20,008 bases of DNA from Clostridia bacterium (lineage in GTDB: Bacteria; Bacillota_A; Clostridia; Lachnospirales; Cellulosilyticaceae), in contig JARBTY010000034.1 in the NCBI GenBank assembly GCA_029239935.1, positions 1-20,008 of the forward strand, given 5' to 3'. A model generated the notes under the pieces. That model saw only the letters and a program-made list of their open reading frames with translations. It did not search any database and was not told the origin of the DNA. Made by a program: the position numbers and the translations under genes. The first letter of the stretch is position 1; the number at the start of each line of letters is the position of its first letter. Below, piece by piece: positions 1-7,233 of the stretch.

Positions 1-97
1 GGACACACCCGTTCCCATACCGAACACGTAGGTTAAGACCTAGTCGGCCGATGGTACTTGCTTGGAGACGAGCCGGGAGAGTAGGTGGCTGCCAAAT
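1..97 (+). rRNA. rrf: 5S ribosomal RNA, 3' portion (5' end outside window)
   Basis: The window opens inside a 5S rRNA. The loop B/C segment CCCGTTCCCATACCGAACAC and the 3' half with GAGAGTAGGTGGCTGCC are characteristic of clostridial 5S genes. About 20 bases of the 5' end are missing. The 3' end near base 97 is estimated, because the partner strand of helix I is not in view. A tRNA gene follows directly, as is common at the end of rRNA operons. Confidence 0.93.
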
Positions 98-104
98 TAA
101 ATAT

Positions 105-188
105 GCCCGAGTGGCGGAACTGGCAGACGCACAGGACTTAAAATCCTGCGAGCTAACCCTCGTACCGGTTCGATTCCGGTCTCGGGCA
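105..188 (+). tRNA. tRNA-Leu (anticodon UAA)
   Basis: The acceptor strands GCCCGAG (105-111) and CTCGGGC (181-187) pair fully, with A188 as discriminator base. The anticodon stem CAGGA/TCCTG encloses the loop CTTAAAA, giving anticodon TAA, which reads UUA. A long variable arm (CGAG...CTCG) and the T arm with GGTTCGATTCC complete a class II leucine tRNA. CCA is not encoded. It lies 7 bases after the 5S rRNA and was probably transcribed with the rRNA operon. Confidence 0.96.
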
Positions 189-190
189 TA

Positions 191-223
191 AAAACTACAA
201 ACTTATAGTTTGTAGTTTTTTTT
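191..223 (+). terminator. Rho-independent terminator of the rRNA/tRNA operon
   Basis: A perfect 13-bp stem (191-203 with 207-219, arm AAAACTACAAACT) has a 3-base loop, and the T run extends to 223. It begins two bases after the tRNA-Leu and ends the rRNA-tRNA transcript. Confidence 0.9.
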
Positions 224-335
224 ACGTGTAAATTTTTTATATTTTGAAGAGCAACAGCGAATGATTAATGGATTGTTTTAAATAAGGTAATAATTAAAAA
301 ATAGTCATAAAATTATATAAATTCTTAGACTTATA

Positions 336-351
336 TTGACTAACTAGTCAT
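336..351 (+). promoter_or_regulatory. Operator copy 1, probable TetR-family binding site
   Basis: The 16-mer TTGACTAACTAGTCAT contains the palindrome TGACTA-AC-TAGTCA (337-350), with perfect 6-bp arms. It recurs identically 34 bp downstream. It overlaps the -35 box of the regulator's promoter, the usual design for an autorepressed TetR gene. Assignment to the adjacent TetR protein is inferred from position. Confidence 0.75.
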
Positions 352-364
352 GACATACTATAAT
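336..364 (+). promoter_or_regulatory. Promoter of the TetR regulator gene
   Basis: The -35 box TTGACT (336-341) and the -10 box TATAAT (359-364) are separated by exactly 17 bases. The -35 box lies inside the first operator copy and the second operator starts 5 bases after the -10 box, so bound repressor would block polymerase. A weaker second promoter is possible, with TTGACT at 370-375 and AATAAA at 393-398. Confidence 0.8.
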
Positions 365-369
365 GATAT

Positions 370-385
370 TTGACTAACTAGTCAT
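370..385 (+). promoter_or_regulatory. Operator copy 2, probable TetR-family binding site
   Basis: This is an exact second copy of TTGACTAACTAGTCAT, with palindromic core at 371-384, and covers the expected transcription start. The 34-bp centre-to-centre distance is slightly over three helical turns. Half-sites TAGTCA also occur at 302-307 and 419-424. Confidence 0.75.
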
Positions 386-439
386 AGTGGTAAATAAAGG
401 CATAGAACTTAAAATAAATAGTCAAAGGTGATCATACAT

Positions 440-1081
440 ATGAGTGAGAAGTTTTTAAATTTAAATCAAGACAAACAAAAGTCAGTCATTGACGCGGCTA
501 TTCATGAATTCTCCAGATTAGGATATGATAAAGCATCGACTGATACTATAGCCATGGCTGCAGGCATCTCTAAAGGAAGTTTGTTTAATTACTTTACGAG
601 TAAATTAAAGCTCTATAGCTATGCATTAGAATATGCCATTGAGCTAATTAACAAAGAGGTAAGAGAAGAGGTTGTCCAAATATCAGATACAGATTTTTAT
701 GACAGATTAAAAAAGATTTCCTTGATTAAACATAAAAAGTATATGAAATATCCTGAGGAAGCGCAGCTTATTACCACATTTTTTATTAATCCGCCACAGA
801 TTAATGATGACATACTCAAAAATTTGAGAAAAAAATATGAAGAAGATGCAGTGTTTGCAGAAGAGTATTTGATGAAATATCTGGATGAAAAAAAATTAAG
901 AAAAGGCATTACAAAAGAAGAGGTTCTATTTATCACCCATACGTTGTTTGAAGCTTTAATAAAAAGGCAGCTGGAAATAGCTTCTGTTCAGGATAATGTC
1001 AAATTTGCTTACAGCGATCAGACAATGGCAGAATTCGATAAATATATTGAAATTATCAAGCATGGCATCTATACAGACTAA
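440..1081 (+). CDS. TetR/AcrR-family transcriptional regulator
   Basis: This is a 213-residue DNA-binding repressor. The N-terminal TetR helix-turn-helix lies at about residues 14-58, with the recognition region TIAMAAGISKGSLFNYF and the family-typical F/Y-rich turn before residue 60. The rest is an all-helical ligand-binding and dimerisation domain that cannot be assigned a ligand from sequence. The ATG at 440 is preferred over the upstream in-frame GTG at 428, because the Shine-Dalgarno-like AAAGGTGATC (424-433) overlaps that GTG and is well spaced for 440. Two operators surround its promoter, so autorepression is likely. The efflux genes downstream are the probable regulon, as with AcrR/QacR-type regulators; that link is inferred from position. 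Confidence 0.9.
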   Translation: MSEKFLNLNQDKQKSVIDAAIHEFSRLGYDKASTDTIAMAAGISKGSLFNYFTSKLKLYSYALEYAIELINKEVREEVVQISDTDFYDRLKKISLIKHKKYMKYPEEAQLITTFFINPPQINDDILKNLRKKYEEDAVFAEEYLMKYLDEKKLRKGITKEEVLFITHTLFEALIKRQLEIASVQDNVKFAYSDQTMAEFDKYIEIIKHGIYTD

Positions 1082-1088
1082 TATTCTA

Positions 1089-1120
1089 TATAAAGTGAAT
1101 AAATTCACCTTATATTTTTT
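1089..1120 (+). terminator. Hairpin with T run between tetR and the efflux genes (terminator or attenuator)
   Basis: The stem TATAAAGTGAAT (1089-1100) pairs with ATTCACCTTATA (1103-1114) with one A-C mismatch and is followed by six T (1115-1120). It is AT-rich, so termination may be partial. I found no good separate promoter between it and the next gene at 1188, which suggests the pump genes depend on read-through. Confidence 0.65.
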
Positions 1121-1187
1121 ATAGAGTAGCATCATTTATTGATTTAAAACAGTTTTATGAAAGTTTTTATATAATCAGGAGGTTATT

Positions 1188-2633
1188 ATGAAGAACAAAA
1201 AGATTTGGATAGTTATTTTGGTTGCAGTATTAATAGTTGTTTTTATTGGGATAGCTATTTCTAAAAAGCCAAAAACGGAAGATACAATAGGTGGTTTTAA
1301 AAATGGTACCCGTGTAAAAGCAGAACTTGTAGAAAAAGGTGACATACAAACTAAGATTTCTTCAAGCGGAAAGCTAGAAGCAAAAGATACTTATGTTATT
1401 TATGCAGAGACGGCTAATAAAATTGTTACAATACATAAAAAATCTGGAGATTTGGTTAAAAAAGGGGATACACTCCTTACTTTAGATCAAGAAACAGAGG
1501 AGAAGACACAAAAACAATTGGAGGCGCTTGAATTACAGCTTCGTACAGCAGAAGAAGGCCTCAGTCAACTGATAACAGGCGGGTCAACGCAAGAAATCCT
1601 CAATGCACAAAATGCACTTGTTCAAGCAGAAAAGGGTGAGCAGGACACAAAAGACTTGTTAGCTACACAAAAGACAAATCTTGAAAATCTAAAAAGGGAC
1701 CTTAAAAATCAGAAGGTAGATTATGATGTGCAGTCTGAATTATTTAGTGAGGGACTTATTTCTCAAAAAGAGATAGATGATGCTAAGGCGGCGCTGACAA
1801 CACTTGAACAAAATGTAGAAAGCACTGAGACAGCTATCTTATCTGCCGAAAAAGCTATAGAAGCAGCAGGCATTCAAAAACAAACAGCAGAATATAGCCT
1901 CGGAGTATTGTTAAACCAGATACAAGATCCAAATAGAAAGCAGAGCATTAGCATGAAGCAATCAGAGGTTAAGAATCTTCAGACTCAGATTTTTAATACA
2001 AAAAGTGATCTAGAGAAGGCAGGAGCGCTAGTTACAGCCCCCATAGACGGGGTTATTATTGAGGGACCTGATCAAGAAGGGATGCCTATTACACCAGGAA
2101 TGGCGTTGGTTACAATCATTGATCCTTCTAAACTGATTATTAAGTGTGATGTCTCTCCTTATTATGCAGCAGATCTCAAAATAGGGCTTGGTGCTGAAAT
2201 CAAGTATACAGGTTCTACGACTATAGAAAAATTAGGTAAAATAACCAAAGTATCACCGGTAGCAATCATTAAACAAAGTGCTGATAAGACTGGGACTAGT
2301 GCAAATATTCCAGTAGAAATTGAAATTGAAGATCCGGGAACAATTATTAAACCAGGCTTTTCTGTAGACATTAAGGTGATTACAGAAACAAGAAAAGATG
2401 TGTGTATTATTCCAATACTGGCAACTATTGAAGATGATAATGATGATACTTATGTTTATATCATTAAAGAAGATGGCTCTCTTGAGAAAAGGATGGTAAC
2501 TCAAGGACTTAATAATGGTCTATCCGTAGAAGCTGAAAATCTTAAGGAAGGCGAATTGATTGTTGCTAATCCAACTGAATTCTTAAAAGAAGGGATGAAG
2601 GTGTCTTACGAAAAGACAGGTGAGATGCAGTGA
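1188..2633 (+). CDS. Efflux ABC transporter membrane fusion protein (MacA/HlyD/YknX type)
   Basis: This 481-residue periplasmic-adaptor-type subunit works with a MacB-like ABC pump. Residues 5-25 form one hydrophobic signal-anchor segment, placing the rest outside the membrane. The first half of the lipoyl/barrel-sandwich domain is at about 64-100 (VKKGDTLLTLD). A long coiled-coil hairpin covers about 100-280 and includes the adaptor motif LFSEGLISQKEIDDAK (185-200). The second lipoyl half starts at VTAPIDGVIIEG (282-293) and leads into a beta-barrel and a C-terminal membrane-proximal domain. The start has an excellent site, AGGAGG, 5 bases upstream. The GTG of the ATPase gene overlaps its TGA stop. 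In Bacillus subtilis a comparable arrangement is yknX-yknY-yknZ. The exported substrate is unknown. Confidence 0.9.
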   Translation: MKNKKIWIVILVAVLIVVFIGIAISKKPKTEDTIGGFKNGTRVKAELVEKGDIQTKISSSGKLEAKDTYVIYAETANKIVTIHKKSGDLVKKGDTLLTLDQETEEKTQKQLEALELQLRTAEEGLSQLITGGSTQEILNAQNALVQAEKGEQDTKDLLATQKTNLENLKRDLKNQKVDYDVQSELFSEGLISQKEIDDAKAALTTLEQNVESTETAILSAEKAIEAAGIQKQTAEYSLGVLLNQIQDPNRKQSISMKQSEVKNLQTQIFNTKSDLEKAGALVTAPIDGVIIEGPDQEGMPITPGMALVTIIDPSKLIIKCDVSPYYAADLKIGLGAEIKYTGSTTIEKLGKITKVSPVAIIKQSADKTGTSANIPVEIEIEDPGTIIKPGFSVDIKVITETRKDVCIIPILATIEDDNDDTYVYIIKEDGSLEKRMVTQGLNNGLSVEAENLKEGELIVANPTEFLKEGMKVSYEKTGEMQ

Positions 2634-3322
2634 TAGACATACAGAAAGTTAATAAGATTTATAGAAATGGCAAGCTTGAGCTACAGGCGTTATTTAATAT
2701 AGATTTTAATGTGCAAAAGGAAGAGTTCGTTTCCATCATGGGTGCATCGGGTTCTGGTAAAACCACATTTTTACATATATTGGGCTGTCTAGATCATGCG
2801 ACAAGCGGGACTTATATATTAGATGGTGTTAATGTATCAGAAATAAAAGATACAGAATACGCAAAGATCAGAAACCAAAAAATAGGTTTTGTTTTTCAAG
2901 CCTTTAATCTTTTGCCCAAGCTTACAATCGTAGAAAATGTTGAGTTACCTATGATGTATGGCGGGGTAAAACCTAAAGAAAGAAGAGAACGCGCTTTAGA
3001 CGCCTTGATTAGGGTAGGACTTGGAAATCGTATCAAGCATACTCCTAACGAAATATCGGGGGGACAAAAACAAAGGGTGGCTATTGCAAGAGCGTTAGTA
3101 AACAATCCTTCCATTATTCTTGCAGACGAACCAACAGGTAACTTAGACAGTAAATCCAGTGTGGAGATTATGAATATTTTCCAAGGATTAAATAATGAGG
3201 GAGTTACAATCGTCATGGTAACTCATGAACCAGATATAGCACAATATACGAAAAGGAAAGTAGTATTTAGAGACGGTATCATCATAGAGGATACACCTAT
3301 AACGAATAGGCGGGGTGTTTAG
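2630..3322 (+). CDS. ABC transporter ATP-binding protein (MacB/LolD/YknY type)
   Basis: This 230-residue cytoplasmic ATPase powers the adjacent permeases. All nucleotide-binding motifs are present: Walker [10 protein letters not shown] (38-46), Q-loop Q90, signature ISGGQ (142-146), Walker B IILADEP (162-168) with catalytic E167, D-loop after NLD, and H-loop H199. The sequence around the signature and DEPTGNLDS is typical of the MacB/LolD/FtsE-like subfamily. It starts with GTG in a GTGA overlap with the fusion-protein stop, with AGGTGA 6 bases upstream, so translation is probably coupled. The permease ATG comes 2 bases after its stop. Confidence 0.95.
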   Translation: MIDIQKVNKIYRNGKLELQALFNIDFNVQKEEFVSIMGASGSGKTTFLHILGCLDHATSGTYILDGVNVSEIKDTEYAKIRNQKIGFVFQAFNLLPKLTIVENVELPMMYGGVKPKERRERALDALIRVGLGNRIKHTPNEISGGQKQRVAIARALVNNPSIILADEPTGNLDSKSSVEIMNIFQGLNNEGVTIVMVTHEPDIAQYTKRKVVFRDGIIIEDTPITNRRGV

Positions 3323-3324
3323 AG

Positions 3325-4545
3325 ATGGATTTAAAAGAAAGTGTAGTTCTGGGCTTTAGACAACTTTTGAGCAATAAAGGACGGACCTTTTTGACGATGC
3401 TGGGTATGTTTATAGGTGTAGGCGCAGTGATTATGATCTTAGCTTTAGGAGAAGGCTTTAAGGAGTATACAAAAGGCTTTTATAGTGATATAGGCCTTGG
3501 GGCCTTTCAAATCACTACAAAAGCCGAAGGAGATCATCTTCTATTGACACCAGAGGATTTTGAAATTATTAAATCGATGCCGGAAATTCAAAGCATTATG
3601 GGTGCTCTTTTTGAAAATGGACAGATTTATAATAAGCAAGGTGAAACTAAAAGAGTTCTATTGTTTGGCTCAGAAGCTGACTATACACAGACTGTTGAAA
3701 AATTAAAGATTCTGGCCGGTCGTTCTTATACAGAAAAAGATAATCAGATAGCAGCAAAAGTTATTATGGTTCCGGATATATTTGCAAAACTTATTTTCAG
3801 ACAAACAAATTACAAAAATATTATTGGAAAAACGGTTGAAATTACCTTTGAAAATCAAACTCAAAGCTTTGAGATTATAGGTGTTTACAAAAGTAATATA
3901 CCCAGCAATGCCAATCAAAACTTCTTAGAAAATGCATTGTCTCAGTATCCCTTGTATACGGCCATCAGTACACTGACACTTATTCAGGAGTCAACAGGTA
4001 ATGTGGCCAATGCTTATGGATCGGTAAAGGATGGCTATGACCAAAAAGAAGTTACGAATCAAGTGAGGCTTTTACTCAACAGACGGCATCAACAAAAAGA
4101 CAGTTATAATGTATCCACAGCGGTAGATATGATAGATATGGCCAATAATATGCTGAATATGATTACTTTATTTATAAGCGCCGTAGCAGGGATATCCCTT
4201 CTTGTAGGAGGCGTTGGTATTATGAATATTATGCTTGTAACAGTTAAAGAAAGAACAAGAGAAATAGGGGTAAGAAAAGCCCTTGGTGCAGAGAACAAGG
4301 TGATATTAAGGCAATTCCTTATAGAAGCCCTTATCTTAACAGTTATAGCTGGAACCATAGGGATGCTTTTGGGATATGTTGGCTCTATCATGGTAGGAAG
4401 TATGTATAATATACAATCAAAACTCACAATAGGAATGATACTTTTTGCAGTGGGAACATCAACAGCTATAGGTCTGTTATTTGGTGTTTACCCAGCTTAT
4501 CAGGCAGCAAGACTTGATCCAGTAGATTCATTAAGATGTGAATAA
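3325..4545 (+). CDS. MacB/FtsX-type ABC permease, first copy
   Basis: This 406-residue transporter subunit has the MacB layout. One N-terminal transmembrane helix (about residues 20-42, LTMLGMFIGVGAVIMILALG) leads to a large extracytoplasmic domain (about 45-265). Three C-terminal helices follow at about 275-300, 330-355 and 365-390. Between the first two lies the hallmark ERTREIGVRKALGA, which is the coupling region to the ATPase. It ends in the common ARLDPVDSLR pattern. The start is 2 bases after the ATPase stop, with GGGGTG as ribosome binding site. It is clearly paralogous to the next gene, suggesting duplication and a heterodimeric pump, since the ATPase occurs once. Confidence 0.93.
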   Translation: MDLKESVVLGFRQLLSNKGRTFLTMLGMFIGVGAVIMILALGEGFKEYTKGFYSDIGLGAFQITTKAEGDHLLLTPEDFEIIKSMPEIQSIMGALFENGQIYNKQGETKRVLLFGSEADYTQTVEKLKILAGRSYTEKDNQIAAKVIMVPDIFAKLIFRQTNYKNIIGKTVEITFENQTQSFEIIGVYKSNIPSNANQNFLENALSQYPLYTAISTLTLIQESTGNVANAYGSVKDGYDQKEVTNQVRLLLNRRHQQKDSYNVSTAVDMIDMANNMLNMITLFISAVAGISLLVGGVGIMNIMLVTVKERTREIGVRKALGAENKVILRQFLIEALILTVIAGTIGMLLGYVGSIMVGSMYNIQSKLTIGMILFAVGTSTAIGLLFGVYPAYQAARLDPVDSLRCE

Positions 4546-4562
4546 GAAAGGGAGGATAAAGC

Positions 4563-5765
4563 ATGCATGAAACCATTAAAAGTGCACTTAGTCAGCTGAA
4601 AAGCAATAAGCTGAGAACCTTCCTGACGATGCTGGGAATGTTTATTGGCATAGGTGCTGTTATTATTATACTAAGTGTTGGAGAAGGCGTTAAGGGATAT
4701 TTTAACGACCAATTTTCCGAACTTGGGAAGGGAACTATAGAAATCACTACAAGAGAATATACAAAAGAAAATATGATTACAGTAGAAGATTTAGAAGTCC
4801 TTAGTCAAATGCCGGAAGTTAAAACAACGATGAACTATCACAATGGCTATTGGGCCAGCGCCCAGGATTATAAAAAGAATCTGAAAGATGTTGTAGTGGC
4901 GGGAACGCCTTATAACATGGGTGAAGTAAGACCTTTCAAAATAATAGAAGGTAGAAATATATCAGAAGTTGATGAGGGACTCAGAAGTAATGTGATGGTG
5001 GTTGACAATAATTTTGCAAGAGTAATGTACAACCGCACAAACGCCAAATATGCTCTGGGGAAAACAGTAGAAATCAATATTAGCGGAGAACCGCAAGCTT
5101 TTGAGATTATAGGTGTTATCAAAAGTCAGATTCCTTCTATCGTACCTATTGATCAGATTCCCCTTGTATGCTATATACCTTTTACGACAATTGATCGAAT
5201 AGTTGGGTATGGAGATGGAAGAAGTTATGACAGCTTTGTTATCATTGATGATGCTTATAATGCCAATGACTATACTTATTCTATACAAAGGATATTAGAA
5301 AAGCGTCATGGGAAAAAAGATATTTATAGAGTTTCGACTTTAACTGATCAAGTAGATGAGATTAATAATATTATTAACACACTTAATATATTTGTCAGCC
5401 TTGTGGCAGCAGTTTCGCTATTAGTAGGCGGTATAGGGATTATGAATATTATGTTAGTGACGGTAAGGGAACGAACAAGAGAAATCGGGGTCAGAAAGGC
5501 TTTAGGAGCAACAGACAAACAAATTTTAGGGCAATTTTTAATAGAAGCGCTGATTCTTACGGTTATAGGCGGCATCATAGGCATGCTAATAGGCTATTTA
5601 GGCGGCATATTAATAGCAAGTATTGTTAATGTAGCGGCTAAGATAACACTTGGAATGGTTATTTTTTCAGTAGGCACTTCTAGTATTATAGGCTTGGTAT
5701 TTGGTGTGTATCCGGCTTATAAAGCTGCAAAGCTAGACCCTATAGAAGCACTAAGATTTGAGTAA
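4563..5765 (+). CDS. MacB/FtsX-type ABC permease, second copy
   Basis: This 400-residue paralogue of the preceding permease has the same order: N-terminal helix (LTMLGMFIGIGAVIIILSVG), extracytoplasmic domain, then three helices with ERTREIGVRKALGA before the second-last pair. The C-terminal membrane part is nearly the same as in the first copy, while the extracytoplasmic domains share only short blocks such as FEIIGV. This fits duplication followed by divergence of the part that meets the fusion protein or substrate. A strong site, GGGAGG, lies 7 bases before the ATG. With one ATPase gene, a permease heterodimer with two identical ATPases is the simplest model. Confidence 0.93.
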   Translation: MHETIKSALSQLKSNKLRTFLTMLGMFIGIGAVIIILSVGEGVKGYFNDQFSELGKGTIEITTREYTKENMITVEDLEVLSQMPEVKTTMNYHNGYWASAQDYKKNLKDVVVAGTPYNMGEVRPFKIIEGRNISEVDEGLRSNVMVVDNNFARVMYNRTNAKYALGKTVEINISGEPQAFEIIGVIKSQIPSIVPIDQIPLVCYIPFTTIDRIVGYGDGRSYDSFVIIDDAYNANDYTYSIQRILEKRHGKKDIYRVSTLTDQVDEINNIINTLNIFVSLVAAVSLLVGGIGIMNIMLVTVRERTREIGVRKALGATDKQILGQFLIEALILTVIGGIIGMLIGYLGGILIASIVNVAAKITLGMVIFSVGTSSIIGLVFGVYPAYKAAKLDPIEALRFE

Positions 5766-5778
5766 AGGGAGTGATAGT

Positions 5779-6834
5779 GTGAAAGCAAAAAGATACCTCA
5801 TCAAATGGATGGCGGTTATGATAAGTGTGGCATCAGTCTTGACAATGCCAGCATATGGAGCGGATACGAAACCTATTCTAAAGGCTGAAGATGCCATAAA
5901 GTCAGCCATAAGTTATAGTAATCAAATTTCTATCAATAGCAGCAATAACAATGCGTTAAAGGAACAACTCAAGTTTAACGACAGTACTACGTATTATCAA
6001 TATCAAAGTATTTATCTGCAAAAAGCCCAAAATGAGCAGCAAAGAGAAATGATAGAGGATCAAATAGCAAATGATATTGTGGATCAATACAACACCATGA
6101 TTATTATGGGAAAAGAGATAAGCCTTATAAGTAAAAACATAGATATTGCTTCTAAAGAACTTAGGCAAATGGCTCTTCAAAATAAAAAAGGGTTGATTAA
6201 TCCTGTGACTTATCAAAGTAAAGAAGTAGAAATAACCAATTTAAAGAATAATAAGCTAGCCAAAGATGAGGAATTAAAAAACGCTCAGCTCTACTTTAGA
6301 ATCATTACAGGTAAAGATATGACGAAGTATACGCTAGAGGATCAGATAGGGTTTGAACCCTTTAGAATAGCAGGACTGGTAGAAGGGTATATAAGCAGTA
6401 AGGTAAGCCTTTATTTGCAGTATGATAAAGAACTGGCTGACCTCAGGCAAGATAATATCCTTATGGAAGGTGCACCAGCTCCGACGTATGCCAGTTATTT
6501 AGCTGAAAAAAGCAGTGCGACAACAGCCCTATTAACCTTAGAGGATAAAGAGAGAAACTTAAAACAAACGCTTATTAGTACCTATTCAACGCTGCTAAAT
6601 CTGGAAGAGCAAATCAATAATCAAAAGTCTCAGCTGTCAGTACTGGATAAAAAGCTTAAATCAGCAGAGCTCCACTACAAAGCAGGACTCATGAGTGTAT
6701 TAGCCTATGATAAAGAACTGACAGCACAAAAGGAAGCAGAGCTGCAAATGATGAAATTAGTAAGTCGTTATAATAGTTTAAAAGAAAGCATTCAAAAACC
6801 ATGGGTGCTCAGTGCAGGAAATACTTCTGCTTAA
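5779..6834 (+). CDS. TolC-like secreted coiled-coil protein of the efflux operon
   Basis: This is a 351-residue protein with an N-terminal signal peptide (basic MKAKR, hydrophobic core, cleavage near PAYGA). GTG at 5779 is preferred to the in-frame TTG at 5758, because GGGAGTGAT is well placed for it and the signal peptide then starts properly. The mature part shows a TolC-type internal repeat. The first half has KGLINPVTYQSKEVEI and the second has KAGLMSVLAYDKELTA, each followed by a long helix ending in a L/I-rich segment. This matches the outer-membrane efflux protein pattern of G-x-x-x-x-x-x-Y/L-x-x-A. It is shorter than TolC (about 470 residues), and I see no obvious beta strands between the helices. 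It is the last gene of the pump operon and ends at a terminator. The TolC-like call is by pattern, not by alignment. Confidence 0.7.
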   Translation: MKAKRYLIKWMAVMISVASVLTMPAYGADTKPILKAEDAIKSAISYSNQISINSSNNNALKEQLKFNDSTTYYQYQSIYLQKAQNEQQREMIEDQIANDIVDQYNTMIIMGKEISLISKNIDIASKELRQMALQNKKGLINPVTYQSKEVEITNLKNNKLAKDEELKNAQLYFRIITGKDMTKYTLEDQIGFEPFRIAGLVEGYISSKVSLYLQYDKELADLRQDNILMEGAPAPTYASYLAEKSSATTALLTLEDKERNLKQTLISTYSTLLNLEEQINNQKSQLSVLDKKLKSAELHYKAGLMSVLAYDKELTAQKEAELQMMKLVSRYNSLKESIQKPWVLSAGNTSA

Positions 6835-6855
6835 AATGCAAGTTAATAGTGAGGC

Positions 6856-6893
6856 AAAAAGAAGACTTTATCAAATCATAAAGTCTTCTTTTT
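6856..6893 (+). terminator. Rho-independent terminator of the efflux operon
   Basis: A perfect 16-bp stem (6856-6871 with 6878-6893, arm AAAAAGAAGACTTTAT) has a 6-base loop and its 3' arm ends in a T run. It lies 21 bases after the TolC-like gene. Confidence 0.93.
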
Positions 6894-7127
6894 ATGTCCT
6901 ATAAGTCAAACAATGAAAGACGAGGTGTTACTAAACTTTTAGATTATATTTAAACTATCAGTCATACAGGTATTATGAAGTAATTTATAGGATTTATAAT
7001 GTTTATAAATTAAGAAAATGAATAATAGCCTAGAATATCAAAAGGTCCATTGAAAAAATGATCCTGATGCTATAAAGCTTATACTAAACTAATTGTTTTA
7101 TAAAGATAAATTTATTTTTAATTTTTA
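6894..7127. other. AT-rich intergenic stretch without recognised feature
   Basis: Together with the flanking sites this makes a gap of about 400 bases (6835-7233) without a gene. Its left edge holds the efflux terminator and its right edge the promoter and leader of the polyamine operon. In between I see no credible open reading frame, strong hairpin or repeat. Confidence 0.6.
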
Positions 7128-7156
7128 TTGACGTTTTTGAGAATAATGGGTATAAT
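7128..7156 (+). promoter_or_regulatory. Promoter of the polyamine regulator/transport operon
   Basis: TTGACG (7128-7133) and a perfect TATAAT (7151-7156) are separated by 17 bases. Transcription would start near 7163, giving a leader of about 70 bases before the XRE-cupin gene. It is close to consensus, so a repressor or other control is expected. Confidence 0.85.
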
Positions 7157-7167
7157 TTTTAGGGTAA

Positions 7168-7206
7168 GTTTAATCGCTGTAAACAAAAAGTTTATAGCTA
7201 TCTATA
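7168..7206 (+). promoter_or_regulatory. Two small palindromes in the leader, possible operator of the cupin regulator
   Basis: GTTTA-N7-TAAAC (7168-7184) and TATAG-CTAT-CTATA (7193-7206) are perfect inverted repeats. They lie just after the expected transcription start and before the ribosome binding site. Such placement suits an autoregulatory site for the XRE protein encoded next, but AT-rich leaders produce short palindromes by chance. Confidence 0.35.
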
Positions 7207-7233
7207 GATTTGTAAAGAAAGGGAGCCATAAAG

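Noticed and set aside
428..439. GTG 428 as the start of the TetR gene
   Set aside because: The GTG is part of the Shine-Dalgarno-like AAAGGTGATC that fits ATG 440.
1170..1175. TATAAT just before the membrane fusion protein gene, as a promoter
   Set aside because: Transcription would start inside the AGGAGG ribosome binding site, and no -35 box has acceptable spacing (TTGATT is 25 bases away).
6894..7127. Riboswitch or small RNA in the gap before the polyamine operon
   Set aside because: No conserved motif or stable hairpin was seen, and this stretch lies upstream of the promoter, so it is not in the operon's leader.
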